Source: Streptomyces abyssomicinicus (GTDB taxonomy: Bacteria; Actinomycetota; Actinomycetes; Streptomycetales; Streptomycetaceae). Taken from it: a stretch of DNA of 64,000 nt. The notes under the pieces were generated by a model that did no database searches, was not told the origin of the DNA, and saw only the letters and a list, made by a program, of their open reading frames with translations. How positions within the stretch are numbered: position 1 is the stretch's first letter; every line of letters begins with the position of its first letter. The stretch spans positions 530,180 through 594,179 of the forward strand of contig NZ_BBZI01000005.1 in assembly GCF_008974245.1 (NCBI RefSeq), in the 5' to 3' direction. This document shows, piece by piece, positions 9,101-17,800 of the stretch. Made by a program: the position numbers and the translations under genes.

Positions 9101-9131
9101 CGGGCCCGGTGCGTCTCGCGCACCGGGCCCG
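9101..9131 (-). terminator. Strong hairpin after the EF-hand gene
   Basis: A perfect 13-bp stem (9101-9113 with 9119-9131, core CGGGCCCGGTGCG) and a 5-nt loop. It lies just past the stop of the minus-strand EF-hand gene and 50 nt before the next gene, so it is best read as its terminator. Confidence 0.65.
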
Positions 9132-9150
9132 GGTGTTTCGCCGACGCCTC

Positions 9151-9369
9151 TCAGCCGTTCATGGCGGCCCAGAACTCCTCGAAGGACATCTGCCGGTCGC
9201 CGTCGGTGTCGAGCGAGTCGATCAGCTCCCGTGCCTGCTCCTCGGTGATCTCGGCGCCCTCCAGCTCCGACACGACCTGCCGGTACTCCTCGGCCGTCAC
9301 CTGGCCGTCCCCGTCGACGTCGTAACGCTCGAAGACCTTGCGCGCCGCCGCCTTCACGATGTCCGTCAT
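9151..9369 (-). CDS. Two-EF-hand calcium-binding protein
   Basis: A 72-residue acidic protein with two canonical EF-hand loops: residues 17-28 (DVDGDGQVTAEE) and 54-65 (DTDGDRQMSFEE). Positions 1, 3, 5 and 12 of each loop carry the expected oxygen ligands. It resembles the small calmodulin-like Cab proteins of Streptomyces, which buffer or sense Ca2+ in the cytoplasm. It is monocistronic, with a strong hairpin downstream. The start is fixed by the short frame. Confidence 0.9.
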   Translation of the reverse strand: MTDIVKAAARKVFERYDVDGDGQVTAEEYRQVVSELEGAEITEEQARELIDSLDTDGDRQMSFEEFWAAMNG

Positions 9370-9406
9370 CGTCTCCGCCCCTCTGCGATCTTGACCTGGG
9401 GCAAGG

Positions 9407-10132
9407 CTATCGGGCCGTCCGCACGGTGAACTCGTTGCCGTCGGGATCGGTCAGGACCACGCGTCCGCCGTCCTCGCGCCGGTCGCCGCCGGGCCGGGCG
9501 GCGCCGAGGGAGAGCAGGCGCCCGACCTCCGCCTCGAGGTCGTCACCGGCCCGGACCGCGAGGTCGAAACGGATCCGGTCCCTGCCGAGGCGCGGCATCA
9601 TCGGAGGACCACCCCAGGTGATCTTCGTCCCGCCGGCGGGCGACCGGATCGCCGTCTCCTCGTTCTCGTCCCAGACCAGCGGCCAGTCCAGCGCCCGGCT
9701 CCAGAAGTACCCGACCGCCTGCGAACCGTCGCAGGCGAGCGCCCCGACGAGCCCGCAGCCCGCCAGGAAGCCGTTGCCCGGCTCGATGACGCAGAACTCG
9801 TTGCCGTCCGGGTCGGCGAGCACCACGTGGGACTCCTCCGGGAGCTGGCCGACGTCGGTGTGACGGCCACCGAGCGCGAGCGCCCGCGCCACGGTCTCCC
9901 GCTGGTCGTCCGGGGAGACGCTCGTCAGGTCGAAGTGCAGCCGGTTCTGGCCCGACTTGGGCTCCGGGGTCCGGACGAACCGGAGCGGGAGGCCGGTCCC
10001 GTCGCCCGGCAGGACGGTGACCCCGTCGGCGGTGTCGTCGTCGGTCTTCCGGCCCAGGAGGCCCGCCCAGAAGCGGGCGAGGGCGGCCGGATCGAGCGCG
10101 TCGAAGGTGAGCGCGTGCAGGTGGGAGGTCAT
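9407..10132 (-). CDS. VOC-fold protein with two glyoxalase-like repeats
   Basis: A 241-residue protein with two homologous halves. Each ends in the same strand: VVLADPDGNEFCVIEPG (about 105-121) and VVLTDPDGNEFTVRTAR (C-terminus). The first half begins LHALTFDALDPAALARFWAGLLG, typical of the bleomycin-resistance/glyoxalase superfamily. Glu in DGNEF is the usual metal-ligand position. Members bind or isomerise small molecules, and function is not inferable. Start ATG 10132. It is separated by 100 nt from the TOPRIM gene upstream. Confidence 0.85.
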   Translation of the reverse strand: MTSHLHALTFDALDPAALARFWAGLLGRKTDDDTADGVTVLPGDGTGLPLRFVRTPEPKSGQNRLHFDLTSVSPDDQRETVARALALGGRHTDVGQLPEESHVVLADPDGNEFCVIEPGNGFLAGCGLVGALACDGSQAVGYFWSRALDWPLVWDENEETAIRSPAGGTKITWGGPPMMPRLGRDRIRFDLAVRAGDDLEAEVGRLLSLGAARPGGDRREDGGRVVLTDPDGNEFTVRTAR

Positions 10133-10232
10133 GTGTCGTCGCTCTCGGTCTCGCGGGGCGGAAGGTGCGGGGTGGGCCGGGGAAGACAGGCCGGAAGGTC
10201 GTGGGGCCGGAAGGGACCGGCGGCGGTGGACG

Positions 10233-10850
10233 TCACAGGCCGGAGAAGAGGCCGTGGAGCGGGGCGGGGGTCTCGTCGGGCCCGAGGGCCTCGACCAGGA
10301 CGCGGCCGTAGTGGATCTTGCGGCCCTTCTTGGTGCCGAGGAACCGCCGCAACTGCCGCTCGCGGGACCTGCCCTGCTGCGCGGGCTGGCTCCGGAAGGT
10401 CTGCCAGGCGCGCAGGTCGCCCTCGGCCCGGACCGTCTCCTCGACCCGCTCCGCGCCGAGCGCGCGGATCAGCTCCTCCTCGAGGTCCGCGACGCACACG
10501 AAGACGCCGCCGAGCGGCGCGCCCGCCCGCTCCAGTCCCCGGTCGTAGTACGGCCGTTCACGCTCGTCGCACAGGCCCGTCAGGCGCAGGCCGAGCCCCG
10601 GAGGGCCGAGGACCCGGGCGAAGCGGGCGGCGTTCATGGCGCCGTTCATCGACAGCACGCACACGCCCTCCGCCGCGAGGTCCCGGCCGCGCAGGGCGGC
10701 CAGCGCGTCGACGGCCGCGAGATCGCTCGGCCCCTCCAGCAGCACCGCGGTGCGCAGCCCGAGCCGCGTGGCCAGCTCACCGGCGGGACCGGCACAGCCG
10801 CCGGCCGCCCAGCTCCCGACCGCGTCCCGGAACGTCGCCATCTCCGCCAT
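10233..10850 (-). CDS. TOPRIM-domain protein (OLD-family nuclease-like)
   Basis: A 205-residue protein starting at ATG 10850. The centre has TOPRIM marks: TAVLLEGPSD with Glu39, a VCVLSMNGAMN strand, and TGLCDERE with Asp95. These resemble the metal-binding Glu and DxD-type positions of OLD/RNase M5 TOPRIM domains. No ABC ATPase domain is attached, unlike full-length OLD nucleases, so this is a stand-alone TOPRIM of the type often labelled ATP-dependent endonuclease in Streptomyces. The C-terminus is basic (RERQLRRFLGTKKGRKIHYG), which suggests nucleic-acid contact. Confidence 0.65.
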   Translation of the reverse strand: MAEMATFRDAVGSWAAGGCAGPAGELATRLGLRTAVLLEGPSDLAAVDALAALRGRDLAAEGVCVLSMNGAMNAARFARVLGPPGLGLRLTGLCDERERPYYDRGLERAGAPLGGVFVCVADLEEELIRALGAERVEETVRAEGDLRAWQTFRSQPAQQGRSRERQLRRFLGTKKGRKIHYGRVLVEALGPDETPAPLHGLFSGL

Positions 10851-11294
10851 GCGCGCGAGTCTGCCCCACCGGCCGGGCCCCGGCACGTGGTTATTCGCCG
10901 CGGCGCCGCGGCGAGGCCCGGCCCGCCGACCCGCGTACCCCGGCGGGCCCTTGGGCGGCGGACGGCGCCGCGGACGCTCCGCGGCCGGCGCCACGGAAAA
11001 CCGTTCGACGCGCACCGCGCCGCTCGGACATCCTCTGCGTCATGTTCCGGCACGCCTTCACCCTTGTTGCGGCATCCGCGGTCGCGGATGCCGCGAAGGC
11101 TGCCGCCGTGTTCCTCGCAGCGGGCGCCGCAGTCGGCGCGGCCGCCGACGGCGCCCGAAGGTGACCCTCCCCGGACAGAACCTCCGGCGGACCCCGTAGG
11201 GGGAGGGTCGGAGAACCGCCCCCGGGGTCGCCGCCCGGCCCGCTCCCTTCCGTGAGCGGGCCGGAGCCCGCACGCCACCTCGCGAGGAACAGCC
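10851..11294. other. 444-nt divergent region upstream of EF-Tu
   Basis: Between the TOPRIM gene (minus) and tuf (plus). It holds the 26-bp palindrome at 11069-11094 and a GAGGAA ribosome site just before 11295. A 40-codon Ala-rich frame (ATG 11042 to 11164) exists but lacks a ribosome site. The TTATTC stretch near 10890 is the only AT-rich point. Confidence 0.4.
11069..11094. repeat. Perfect 26-bp palindrome upstream of tuf
   Basis: GCGGCATCCGCG (11069-11080), two bases GT, then its exact reverse complement (11083-11094). It lies 200 nt upstream of the EF-Tu start. It could be an operator read as DNA, or a hairpin in a tuf leader; a 2-nt loop is too tight, so the hairpin would open at least one pair. 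Confidence 0.7.
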
Positions 11295-12464
11295 ATGCCC
11301 AAGACGGCATTCGTGCGCACCAAGCCGCATCTCAACATCGGCACCATGGGGCACGTCGACCACGGCAAGACCACCCTGACCGCCGCCATCACCAAGGTGC
11401 TCGCCGACCGCGGCGCCTCCCGCTACGTCCCCTTCGAGCGCATCGACCGCGCCCCGGAGGAGGCCGCGCGGGGCATCACCATCAACATCGCGCACGTCGA
11501 GTACGAGACCGACACCCGGCACTACGCGCACGTCGACATGCCCGGGCACGCCGACTACGTCAAGAACATGGTCACCGGCGCCGCCCAGCTCGACGGCGCG
11601 ATGCTGGTGGTCTCCGCGCTCGACGGGGTGATGCCGCAGACCGCCGAACACGTCCTGCTCGCCCGGCAGGTGGGCGTCGAGCACATCGTCGTCGCGCTCA
11701 ACAAGGCCGACGCGGGTGACCCGGAGCTCACCGACCTGGTGGAGCTGGAGGTCCGCGAACTGCTCAGCGCCCACGGCTACCCCGGCGAAGCGGTGCCCGT
11801 CGTCCGGGTCTCCGGGCTCAAGGCCCTGGAGGGCGAGCCGCGTTGGGTGGCGGCCGTCGAGGCGCTGCTGGACGCCGTCGACACCTGCGTGCCGATGCCC
11901 GAACGGCACCTGGGGGCGCCCTTCCTGCTGCCGGTGGAGAACGTGCTGACCATCACCGGGCGCGGCACGGTCGTCACCGGGGCGGTGGAGCGGGGCACGG
12001 TCCGCACGGGCGACCGGGTCGAGGTGCTCGGCGCGGGGCTGGAGTCGGTGGTCACCGGGCTGGAGACCTTCGGCCGGCCCATGGAGTCGGCGCAGGCCGG
12101 GGACAACGTGGCGCTGCTGCTGCGGGGCGTGGCGCGGGACGCGGTGCGCCGCGGTCACGTCGTCGCCGCGCCCGGCAGCGTCACGCCCGGCAGGCGCTTC
12201 ACCGCGCGGGCCCGCATCCTGTCGGCGCGCGAGGGCGGACGCCGCACGCCGGTGTCCACGGGCTACCGCCCGCAGTTCTACATCCGGACGGCCGACGTGG
12301 TGGGCGACGTCGACCTGGGCGAGGCGGGCACGGCGCGGCCGGGCGAGACCGTGGACATGACGGTCGAGCTGGGCACCGCCGTCCCGCTGGAGCCGGGGCT
12401 CGGCTTCGCCGTCCGTGAGGGCGGCCGGACGGTGGCCGCGGGGACGGTGACCGAGGTCGGCTGA
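11295..12464 (+). CDS. tuf: Elongation factor Tu, divergent second copy (tuf3-like)
   Basis: A 389-residue EF-Tu that would deliver aminoacyl-tRNA to the ribosome. GTPase motifs: GHVDHGKT (19-26), RGITIN switch I, DMPGH, NKAD and SGLK. Domains II and III are intact ([13 protein letters not shown] [28 protein letters not shown]). It differs from the main copy of Streptomyces: a shorter switch I region, Met instead of Cys in D(C/M)PGH, and SGLK for SALK. This fits the divergent tuf3 known in S. coelicolor, which is induced under stringent conditions. GAGGAA precedes ATG 11295. A terminator follows. Confidence 0.92.
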   Translation: MPKTAFVRTKPHLNIGTMGHVDHGKTTLTAAITKVLADRGASRYVPFERIDRAPEEAARGITINIAHVEYETDTRHYAHVDMPGHADYVKNMVTGAAQLDGAMLVVSALDGVMPQTAEHVLLARQVGVEHIVVALNKADAGDPELTDLVELEVRELLSAHGYPGEAVPVVRVSGLKALEGEPRWVAAVEALLDAVDTCVPMPERHLGAPFLLPVENVLTITGRGTVVTGAVERGTVRTGDRVEVLGAGLESVVTGLETFGRPMESAQAGDNVALLLRGVARDAVRRGHVVAAPGSVTPGRRFTARARILSAREGGRRTPVSTGYRPQFYIRTADVVGDVDLGEAGTARPGETVDMTVELGTAVPLEPGLGFAVREGGRTVAAGTVTEVG

Positions 12465-12474
12465 CGGGACCCCC

Positions 12475-12502
12475 GGGCCGGCCCGCGCCCGCAGGCCGGC
12501 CC
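12475..12502 (+). terminator. tuf terminator
   Basis: GGGCCGGCC (12475-12483) pairs with GGCCGGCCC (12494-12502) around a 10-nt loop, starting 10 nt after the tuf stop. Confidence 0.6.
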
Positions 12503-12524
12503 CGGTCGCCACGCCGGCTCCGCC

Positions 12525-12646
12525 CGGGTCCGCGGGGCTGCTCGGGTCCGTGGGGCTGTCCGGGTCCGTGGGGCTGCTCGGGTCCGTGGGGCTGCTCGCG
12601 CCCGTGAGGCTGTCCGCGCCCGTGAGGCTGCCCGGGTCCGCGGCTC
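12525..12646. repeat. 18-bp tandem repeat, about 6.5 copies
   Basis: Units follow CGGGTCCGTGGGGCTGCT with a few substitutions; the fifth and sixth units share CGCGCCCGTGAGGCTG. It is in the intergenic space between the tuf terminator and the next plus-strand gene and does not look coding on the plus strand. Confidence 0.75.
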
Positions 12647-12747
12647 CGTTCGACACGGGTCCGCTCCCGGACGGGGGCGGACCCGGTGCGGCGACCGGGC
12701 CGGACGGGGCCGCGTGAGGAAGCCGCCGGATGCCCGAGGATGGTGCC

Positions 12748-13299
12748 ATGACCGAGCACGCGCCGCAGATCGAGCTGAGCCGTCAGGACCTCCGTGAGGT
12801 GACCGCGTTCGCGGCGGGCTGCGCGGAGGAGGTGCTCGGCGTCTTCGAGGCCGACCGGCCGGACGACCCGCGTCCCCGCCGCGCGGTGGAGACCGCCCGG
12901 GAGTTCGCCCGGGGCGGCGAGCGGGGCAAGGCGCTGCGCGACGCGGCGTGGGCGGCGCTCAAGGCGGGCCAGGAGGCGGACGGCGCCGCACGCGAGGCGG
13001 CCCGCGCGGCGATGGCCGCGGCGGGCGCCGCCTATCTGCACCCGCTGGCCAAGGCCACCCAGGTCAAGCACATCCTCGGCTCGGCAGCCCACGCGGCCCG
13101 GGCGGCCGAACTCGGCACGGACGACGGCGATCCGGCGGTCGGCGAGGAACACGTGCGGCGGGCAGCGCGCCGCGCGCCACCGGCCGTGGCCGACGTGCTC
13201 CTCCGTTACCCGCCGGCACCGGCCGGTGGCGGCCGCACCGGAGAACTCCTCCGCCTCCTCGACACCGCTCTGCGGCACGAACGCCCCGCACACGGCTGA
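12748..13299 (+). CDS. Imm-5-like / putative immunity-type protein
   Basis: A 183-residue, almost all-helical, Ala-rich soluble protein. It reads LREVTAFAAGCAEEVLGVFE, RPRRAVETAREFARGG, then the conserved HPLAKATQVKHILGSAAHAARAAEL segment and GELLRLLDTAL at the end. This pattern matches a widespread Streptomyces family variously called Imm-5-like or putative exonuclease SbcC; neither function is proven. ATG 12748 has GAGGA about 8 nt upstream; an in-frame ATG at 12730 is the alternative. It has no toxin neighbour. Confidence 0.6.
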   Translation: MTEHAPQIELSRQDLREVTAFAAGCAEEVLGVFEADRPDDPRPRRAVETAREFARGGERGKALRDAAWAALKAGQEADGAAREAARAAMAAAGAAYLHPLAKATQVKHILGSAAHAARAAELGTDDGDPAVGEEHVRRAARRAPPAVADVLLRYPPAPAGGGRTGELLRLLDTALRHERPAHG

Positions 13300-13358
13300 A
13301 CCGGCGGGCACGAACCGGCGGCCGCGTCACGCCCGTCACGCCCGCCCGCCGCTCACCG

Positions 13359-14795
13359 TCACGCCCCCTCGCCCTTCAGATGCCGCATCAGCCGCTCGAA
13401 CTCCTGCCAGCCCGACAGGTCCGACGGATCGCCCGGCAGCGGGTAGTACAGCGCGGGACGGGTTGTGGGGCCGAGTTCCCGCGGCGGCTCGGCGAGCGGG
13501 GTCCGGCGGGCCCGGTCGCCGGGCATCGCGCGGACCTCCTCGGCCCCCAGGACGAACGCGAGCGGCACGCCGGGCCCCTCGAAGTACGGCGGGACGGACA
13601 GGTCCCGGCGCGCCCGACGGAGCTGCACCAGCATGGACTGCAGCTGGTGCCGGGTGGCGAGCGCGTCCGCGGCGGCCTCCACGGCCTCCGTCGGCAGCGG
13701 CTCGCCCGGGCCGTAGCCGAAGGCCAGCGTCACGTCCTCCTCCACACCCGCCTCGGTGCGGGTGACGCGGACCGTCGCCAGACCCGGGCGCTCGGGGGTA
13801 CCGACGACCACCAGCCAGGTCGGCGCGGGTGCCCGCTCGTGCGCCACCTCGGTGAGCTGCCGCAGCGACCACGGGAGGTTGGCGGGCTCCTCGGTGCCCC
13901 AGCCGGCCGGCGGTCCACCGGTGACCTCCCGCCACACGGCCTCCAGGGCGCCGCCGAGCACCAGCCGGTCGTCGGCCGGGTGGACGGTGCGGAAGGAGAT
14001 CGCCAACTGCCGCTCACCGGCGTCCCCCTTCGCGGACGGGCCCTCCCGGAAGCTCGCCGCCACCGGGGTGCGCGGGTCCTCCTCGGTCGCGCCAGGGGGC
14101 ACCACGGTGGCGAAGAAGCCGTCCCGCCACTGGAGGACGGCTCCGGAGAGACCGTCGTAGTAGCCGTCCCGCTCGTCCTGCACCACCCAACGGGACGGCC
14201 AGCCCGGGAGGTTGGCGCGGACCGCGGGGGACAGGCGGGTGCCGGCCGGGGTGACGATCTGGAGACCGAGCTCGGACTCGGCGGCCGCGCGGAAGGCGTC
14301 CGCCAGCCACGCCGTCATGGCGATCACCGGGCGGTCCTGAATGACGACCGCGACCTTGTCGGTGAGGACGTCCACCGCGGGCTGGGCGGCCGCCGGCACC
14401 GGCGCCGCGCTCATCCCGTCCGTGTCGACCACCGCCAGCGACCAGGCGGCCCCGGGCGGCCAGGCGGTCCCGCCGACCAGCGTGGCCAGCCGGGCGGCGA
14501 AGGCGCCGGCGAGCCGCTCGGCCTCCTTCACACCGGTCGTGGCGCGGGCCTCGGTCCACCAGTACGGCACCTCCGGCGCGCTCGCGCCCAGCAGCCGCTC
14601 CGCCTCACCCCTGACCTGCACCAGCAGGGGCGCCTCGACGGAGACCAGTGGGCGGCCCTGCGCGTCGCACAGCCGCACCACCGCTCCCTCGCCCTCGACC
14701 CCGGCCAGCTGGTCGGGGCCGCCGGCCAGGAGTCCCGCGAGCACGCTCAGGGGGTCGGGCATGTTCTTCGTCAGGGTGATGACGTCCTTCGTCAT
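13359..14795 (-). CDS. DUF6177-type protein of the type VII secretion locus
   Basis: A 478-residue soluble protein without signal peptide or membrane segment. It starts MTKDVITLTKNMPDP and has a Trp-rich middle (WPSRWVVQDERDGYYDGLSGAVLQW). No catalytic motif was recognised. It follows eccC with a 7-nt gap, so it is almost surely co-translated and last in that operon. Proteins of this length and start are typical of Streptomyces ESX loci (DUF6177 from memory). A role as cytoplasmic chaperone or adaptor is a guess from position. Confidence 0.65.
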   Translation of the reverse strand: MTKDVITLTKNMPDPLSVLAGLLAGGPDQLAGVEGEGAVVRLCDAQGRPLVSVEAPLLVQVRGEAERLLGASAPEVPYWWTEARATTGVKEAERLAGAFAARLATLVGGTAWPPGAAWSLAVVDTDGMSAAPVPAAAQPAVDVLTDKVAVVIQDRPVIAMTAWLADAFRAAAESELGLQIVTPAGTRLSPAVRANLPGWPSRWVVQDERDGYYDGLSGAVLQWRDGFFATVVPPGATEEDPRTPVAASFREGPSAKGDAGERQLAISFRTVHPADDRLVLGGALEAVWREVTGGPPAGWGTEEPANLPWSLRQLTEVAHERAPAPTWLVVVGTPERPGLATVRVTRTEAGVEEDVTLAFGYGPGEPLPTEAVEAAADALATRHQLQSMLVQLRRARRDLSVPPYFEGPGVPLAFVLGAEEVRAMPGDRARRTPLAEPPRELGPTTRPALYYPLPGDPSDLSGWQEFERLMRHLKGEGA

Positions 14796-14802
14796 GCGTG
14801 TT

Positions 14803-17800
14803 TCACCTGTTCCCCGCGTAGACGGTCTGGATCAGCCGGCTGGGCCGCCCCCGCTGCACCAGCACGCCGCGCCCCGGCGGCTGCGCACCGGCGTACACAC
14901 CGGGGAAGAGCTGGCCCTCGCCGCGGTCGCCGGCCATCACCAGGGCCGAGGCGCCGGACTCGCGCAGCCCCAGCAGCAGCGGCTCGTACAGGCCGCGCGC
15001 GGCGCCCGCGACCCGCCGGGTGACGACGAAGTGCAGGCCGATGTCGACCGCGGACGGGATGTACGGCACGAACGGGGCGAGGGGCTGCTGCCCCGCGGTG
15101 GTGAGCACGTCGTAGTCGTCGACCAGGATCACGATCCGCGGCCCGGAGAAGCTGCCCGGCTCCAGGTCCTCGCCGTCCGTGCCCTCGTCGGGCAGCCGCT
15201 TCTCCAGCTCCGAGGCGATGCCCGCGGCGAGACCCGCGGCCAGCTTGGAGTTGTAGGCGTAACCGCCCCGGTACTCCTCCGGGATGGCGCCCCGCAGGCC
15301 GCGTCGCGGGTCGAAGACGCCGAAGACCAGCTCGTCCTCCCCGTGGCGCTCGATCAGCCCCTGGGCGACCACCTTGAGCAGGTTGGTCTTGCCGCACTCG
15401 CTGTCCCCCATGACGACCAGGTGCTGGTCGTGCCGGAACAGGTCGAGCAGCACCGGCTCGAGCTGGGACTGGTCGAGGCCGACCGGCACGCGCCGCGGCT
15501 CCACCACCGCGGTCGGCAGCACGTCGGGCTCCAGCACGTGGGGCAGCACCCGCACCGGCTGGGCGACCTCGCCGGTCCAGGTGGCACGGACCTGACGGGC
15601 GGTGCGCTCCAGCACCGCCCCCAGGTCGTCGGCGTCGGCGAGACCGTCGGTGCGGGGCAGGGCCACCTGGGCGAACAGCTTGCCGTCGGTGAGGACCCGG
15701 CCCTTCTCCTCCGGGGAGAGCGTCTGGGCCAGCTTGCGCTCGACGCTGGACTCGCCGGGATCGTTCAGCCGCAGCTCGACCCGGGTGCCGAACTGCGACT
15801 GGGTGGCGATGCGCACGTCGTTCCAGCGGAGCATGCCGGCGACGACGTGGACGCCGTAGCCGCCGCCGCGCTTGAGGATGTCGGTGACCGCGTCGTCCAG
15901 CTCCTCGAAGTCGTCACGCAGGGCGCCGAACCCGTCGATCAGCAGCACGATCTCGGTGGACGCCAGCTCCGGCACCTGCCCCGCGGCGCGCCGGGTGCGC
16001 AGCTGCTCCAGCGAGTCGATGCCGTGGATCCGGAACAGCTCCTCGCGCTGGTCCAGCATGGCGCGCACCGACTCGACGGTGCGGGCGGCCCGCTCGCGGT
16101 CGGCGCGGCCGGCGACCCCGCCGACGTGCGGCAGCCCGGACAGCACCTGGAGGCCGCCGCCGACCAGGTCGAGCCCGTAGACGCCGACCTCCTGCGGGGT
16201 GTGGGTGAGGGCCAGCGACAGGGCCAGCGTGCGCAGCAGGGTGGTCTTGCCGGACTGCGGCCCGCCGATCACCGCCGCGTGGCCGCCCGCCAGGGTGAGG
16301 TCCAGGTACCACTGGCCCTGCCACTGCCTGGTCGGGTCGTCCAGGACGCCGAGCGGCACCTGGAGCGGGCCGCGCCGCCTGGCCAGCTGCATGCCCCGCG
16401 CCCCCACCGCCACCGGGCCCGCCACCTTGTCCAGGGCGACCGCGGAGGGCAGCGGGGGCAGCCAGATCTGGCGCACCGGGCGGGCGCCCGCCCGCTCCAG
16501 CTGGTCGATCATCATGCCCATCTGGGTGGGCCCGGTCTCCCGGCGGCGCGCCTTCGGCTCCTCGGCCGTGCCCTCGCCGTCCTCGCCGAGGGTGTTGTAC
16601 GCCGCGTACTCCAGGGCCAGCGGACCGCTGTCCTCGCTCTCGCGCCGCACCGGGCCGTTGTAGGCGCCCGAGACGTAGCCGGCCTTGAACCGCTCGTAGT
16701 GGCTGGTGTCGACCTTCAGATAGCCGAAGCCGGGCAGCGGGGGCAGGTGGAAGGCGTCCGTGGTGTCCAGGACGGTGCGGGACTCGTCGGCCGAGAAGGT
16801 GCGCAGACCGAGCCGGTAGGACAGGTAGGTGTCCAGCCCCTTGAGCTTTCCGCCCTCGATGCGCTGGCTGGACAGCAGCAGGTGGACGCCGATGGAGCGG
16901 CCGATCCGGCCGATCGACAGGAACAGGTCGATGAAGTCCGGCTTCGCCGTGAGGAGTTCGCCGAACTCGTCGATCACCACGAACAGGTGCGGCAGCGGAT
17001 CGAGGTCGGGCCGCTTCTCGGCGCGCAGCGCGGCGTAGTGGCCGATGTCGGCGACGTTGCCCGCGTTCTTGAGTACCTGCTGACGGCGCTTGACCTCTCC
17101 GGCGAGCGAGGCGTGGACGCGTTCGACGAGGCCGGCCTGGTTCTCCAGGTTGGTGATCACGCCGGCGACGTGCGGGAGGTCCGCGAACGGGGCGAAGGTC
17201 GCGCCGCCCTTGTAGTCGACGAGGACGAGGGCGAGGTCGTCCGGCGGGTGGGTGGCGACCAGGGCGAGCACCAGGGTGCGCAGCAGCTCCGACTTGCCGG
17301 AACCGGTCGCGCCGACGCACAGGCCGTGCGGCCCCATGCCGAGTTCGGAGGACTCCTTCAGGTCGAGCAGCACCGGCTCGTGCGAGTCGCCCACGCCGAT
17401 CGGCACCCGCAGGAAGGCGCGCTCGCCGCGCGGCGACCACAGCCGGTCCAGGTCGAGGTCGGCGACGTCGTCGATGCCGAGCAGCTCGGCGAAGCCGACC
17501 GGCCCGGCGAGCGGCGCGTCGGCCATCGACTCGGCGGACAGCCGCAGCGGGGCCAGCATCCGGGCGAGGCCCTCGGCGAAGGGGACGCCGATGTCGTCGA
17601 CGGTGCCGCCGGCGGCGATCGGCTCCGGCATGCGCAGGTCCTCGACCTCGACCCGGTCACCCTCGACGGTGATCCGCAGGCTCACGCTGCCCGGCTCCTG
17701 CACCCGCCGGTCCAGCAGGTGCAGCACGGTGACCCCCATGTCGCGCAGCCCCACCGCGTCGTCGGGCCGCGGCAGGTCCACCGCGTCGTCACCGTGCCCG

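Noticed and set aside
11042..11164. A 40-codon Ala-rich frame (MFRHAFTLVAASAV) upstream of tuf
   Set aside because: No ribosome-binding site, and it spans the 26-bp palindrome; more likely a leader or operator region than a gene.
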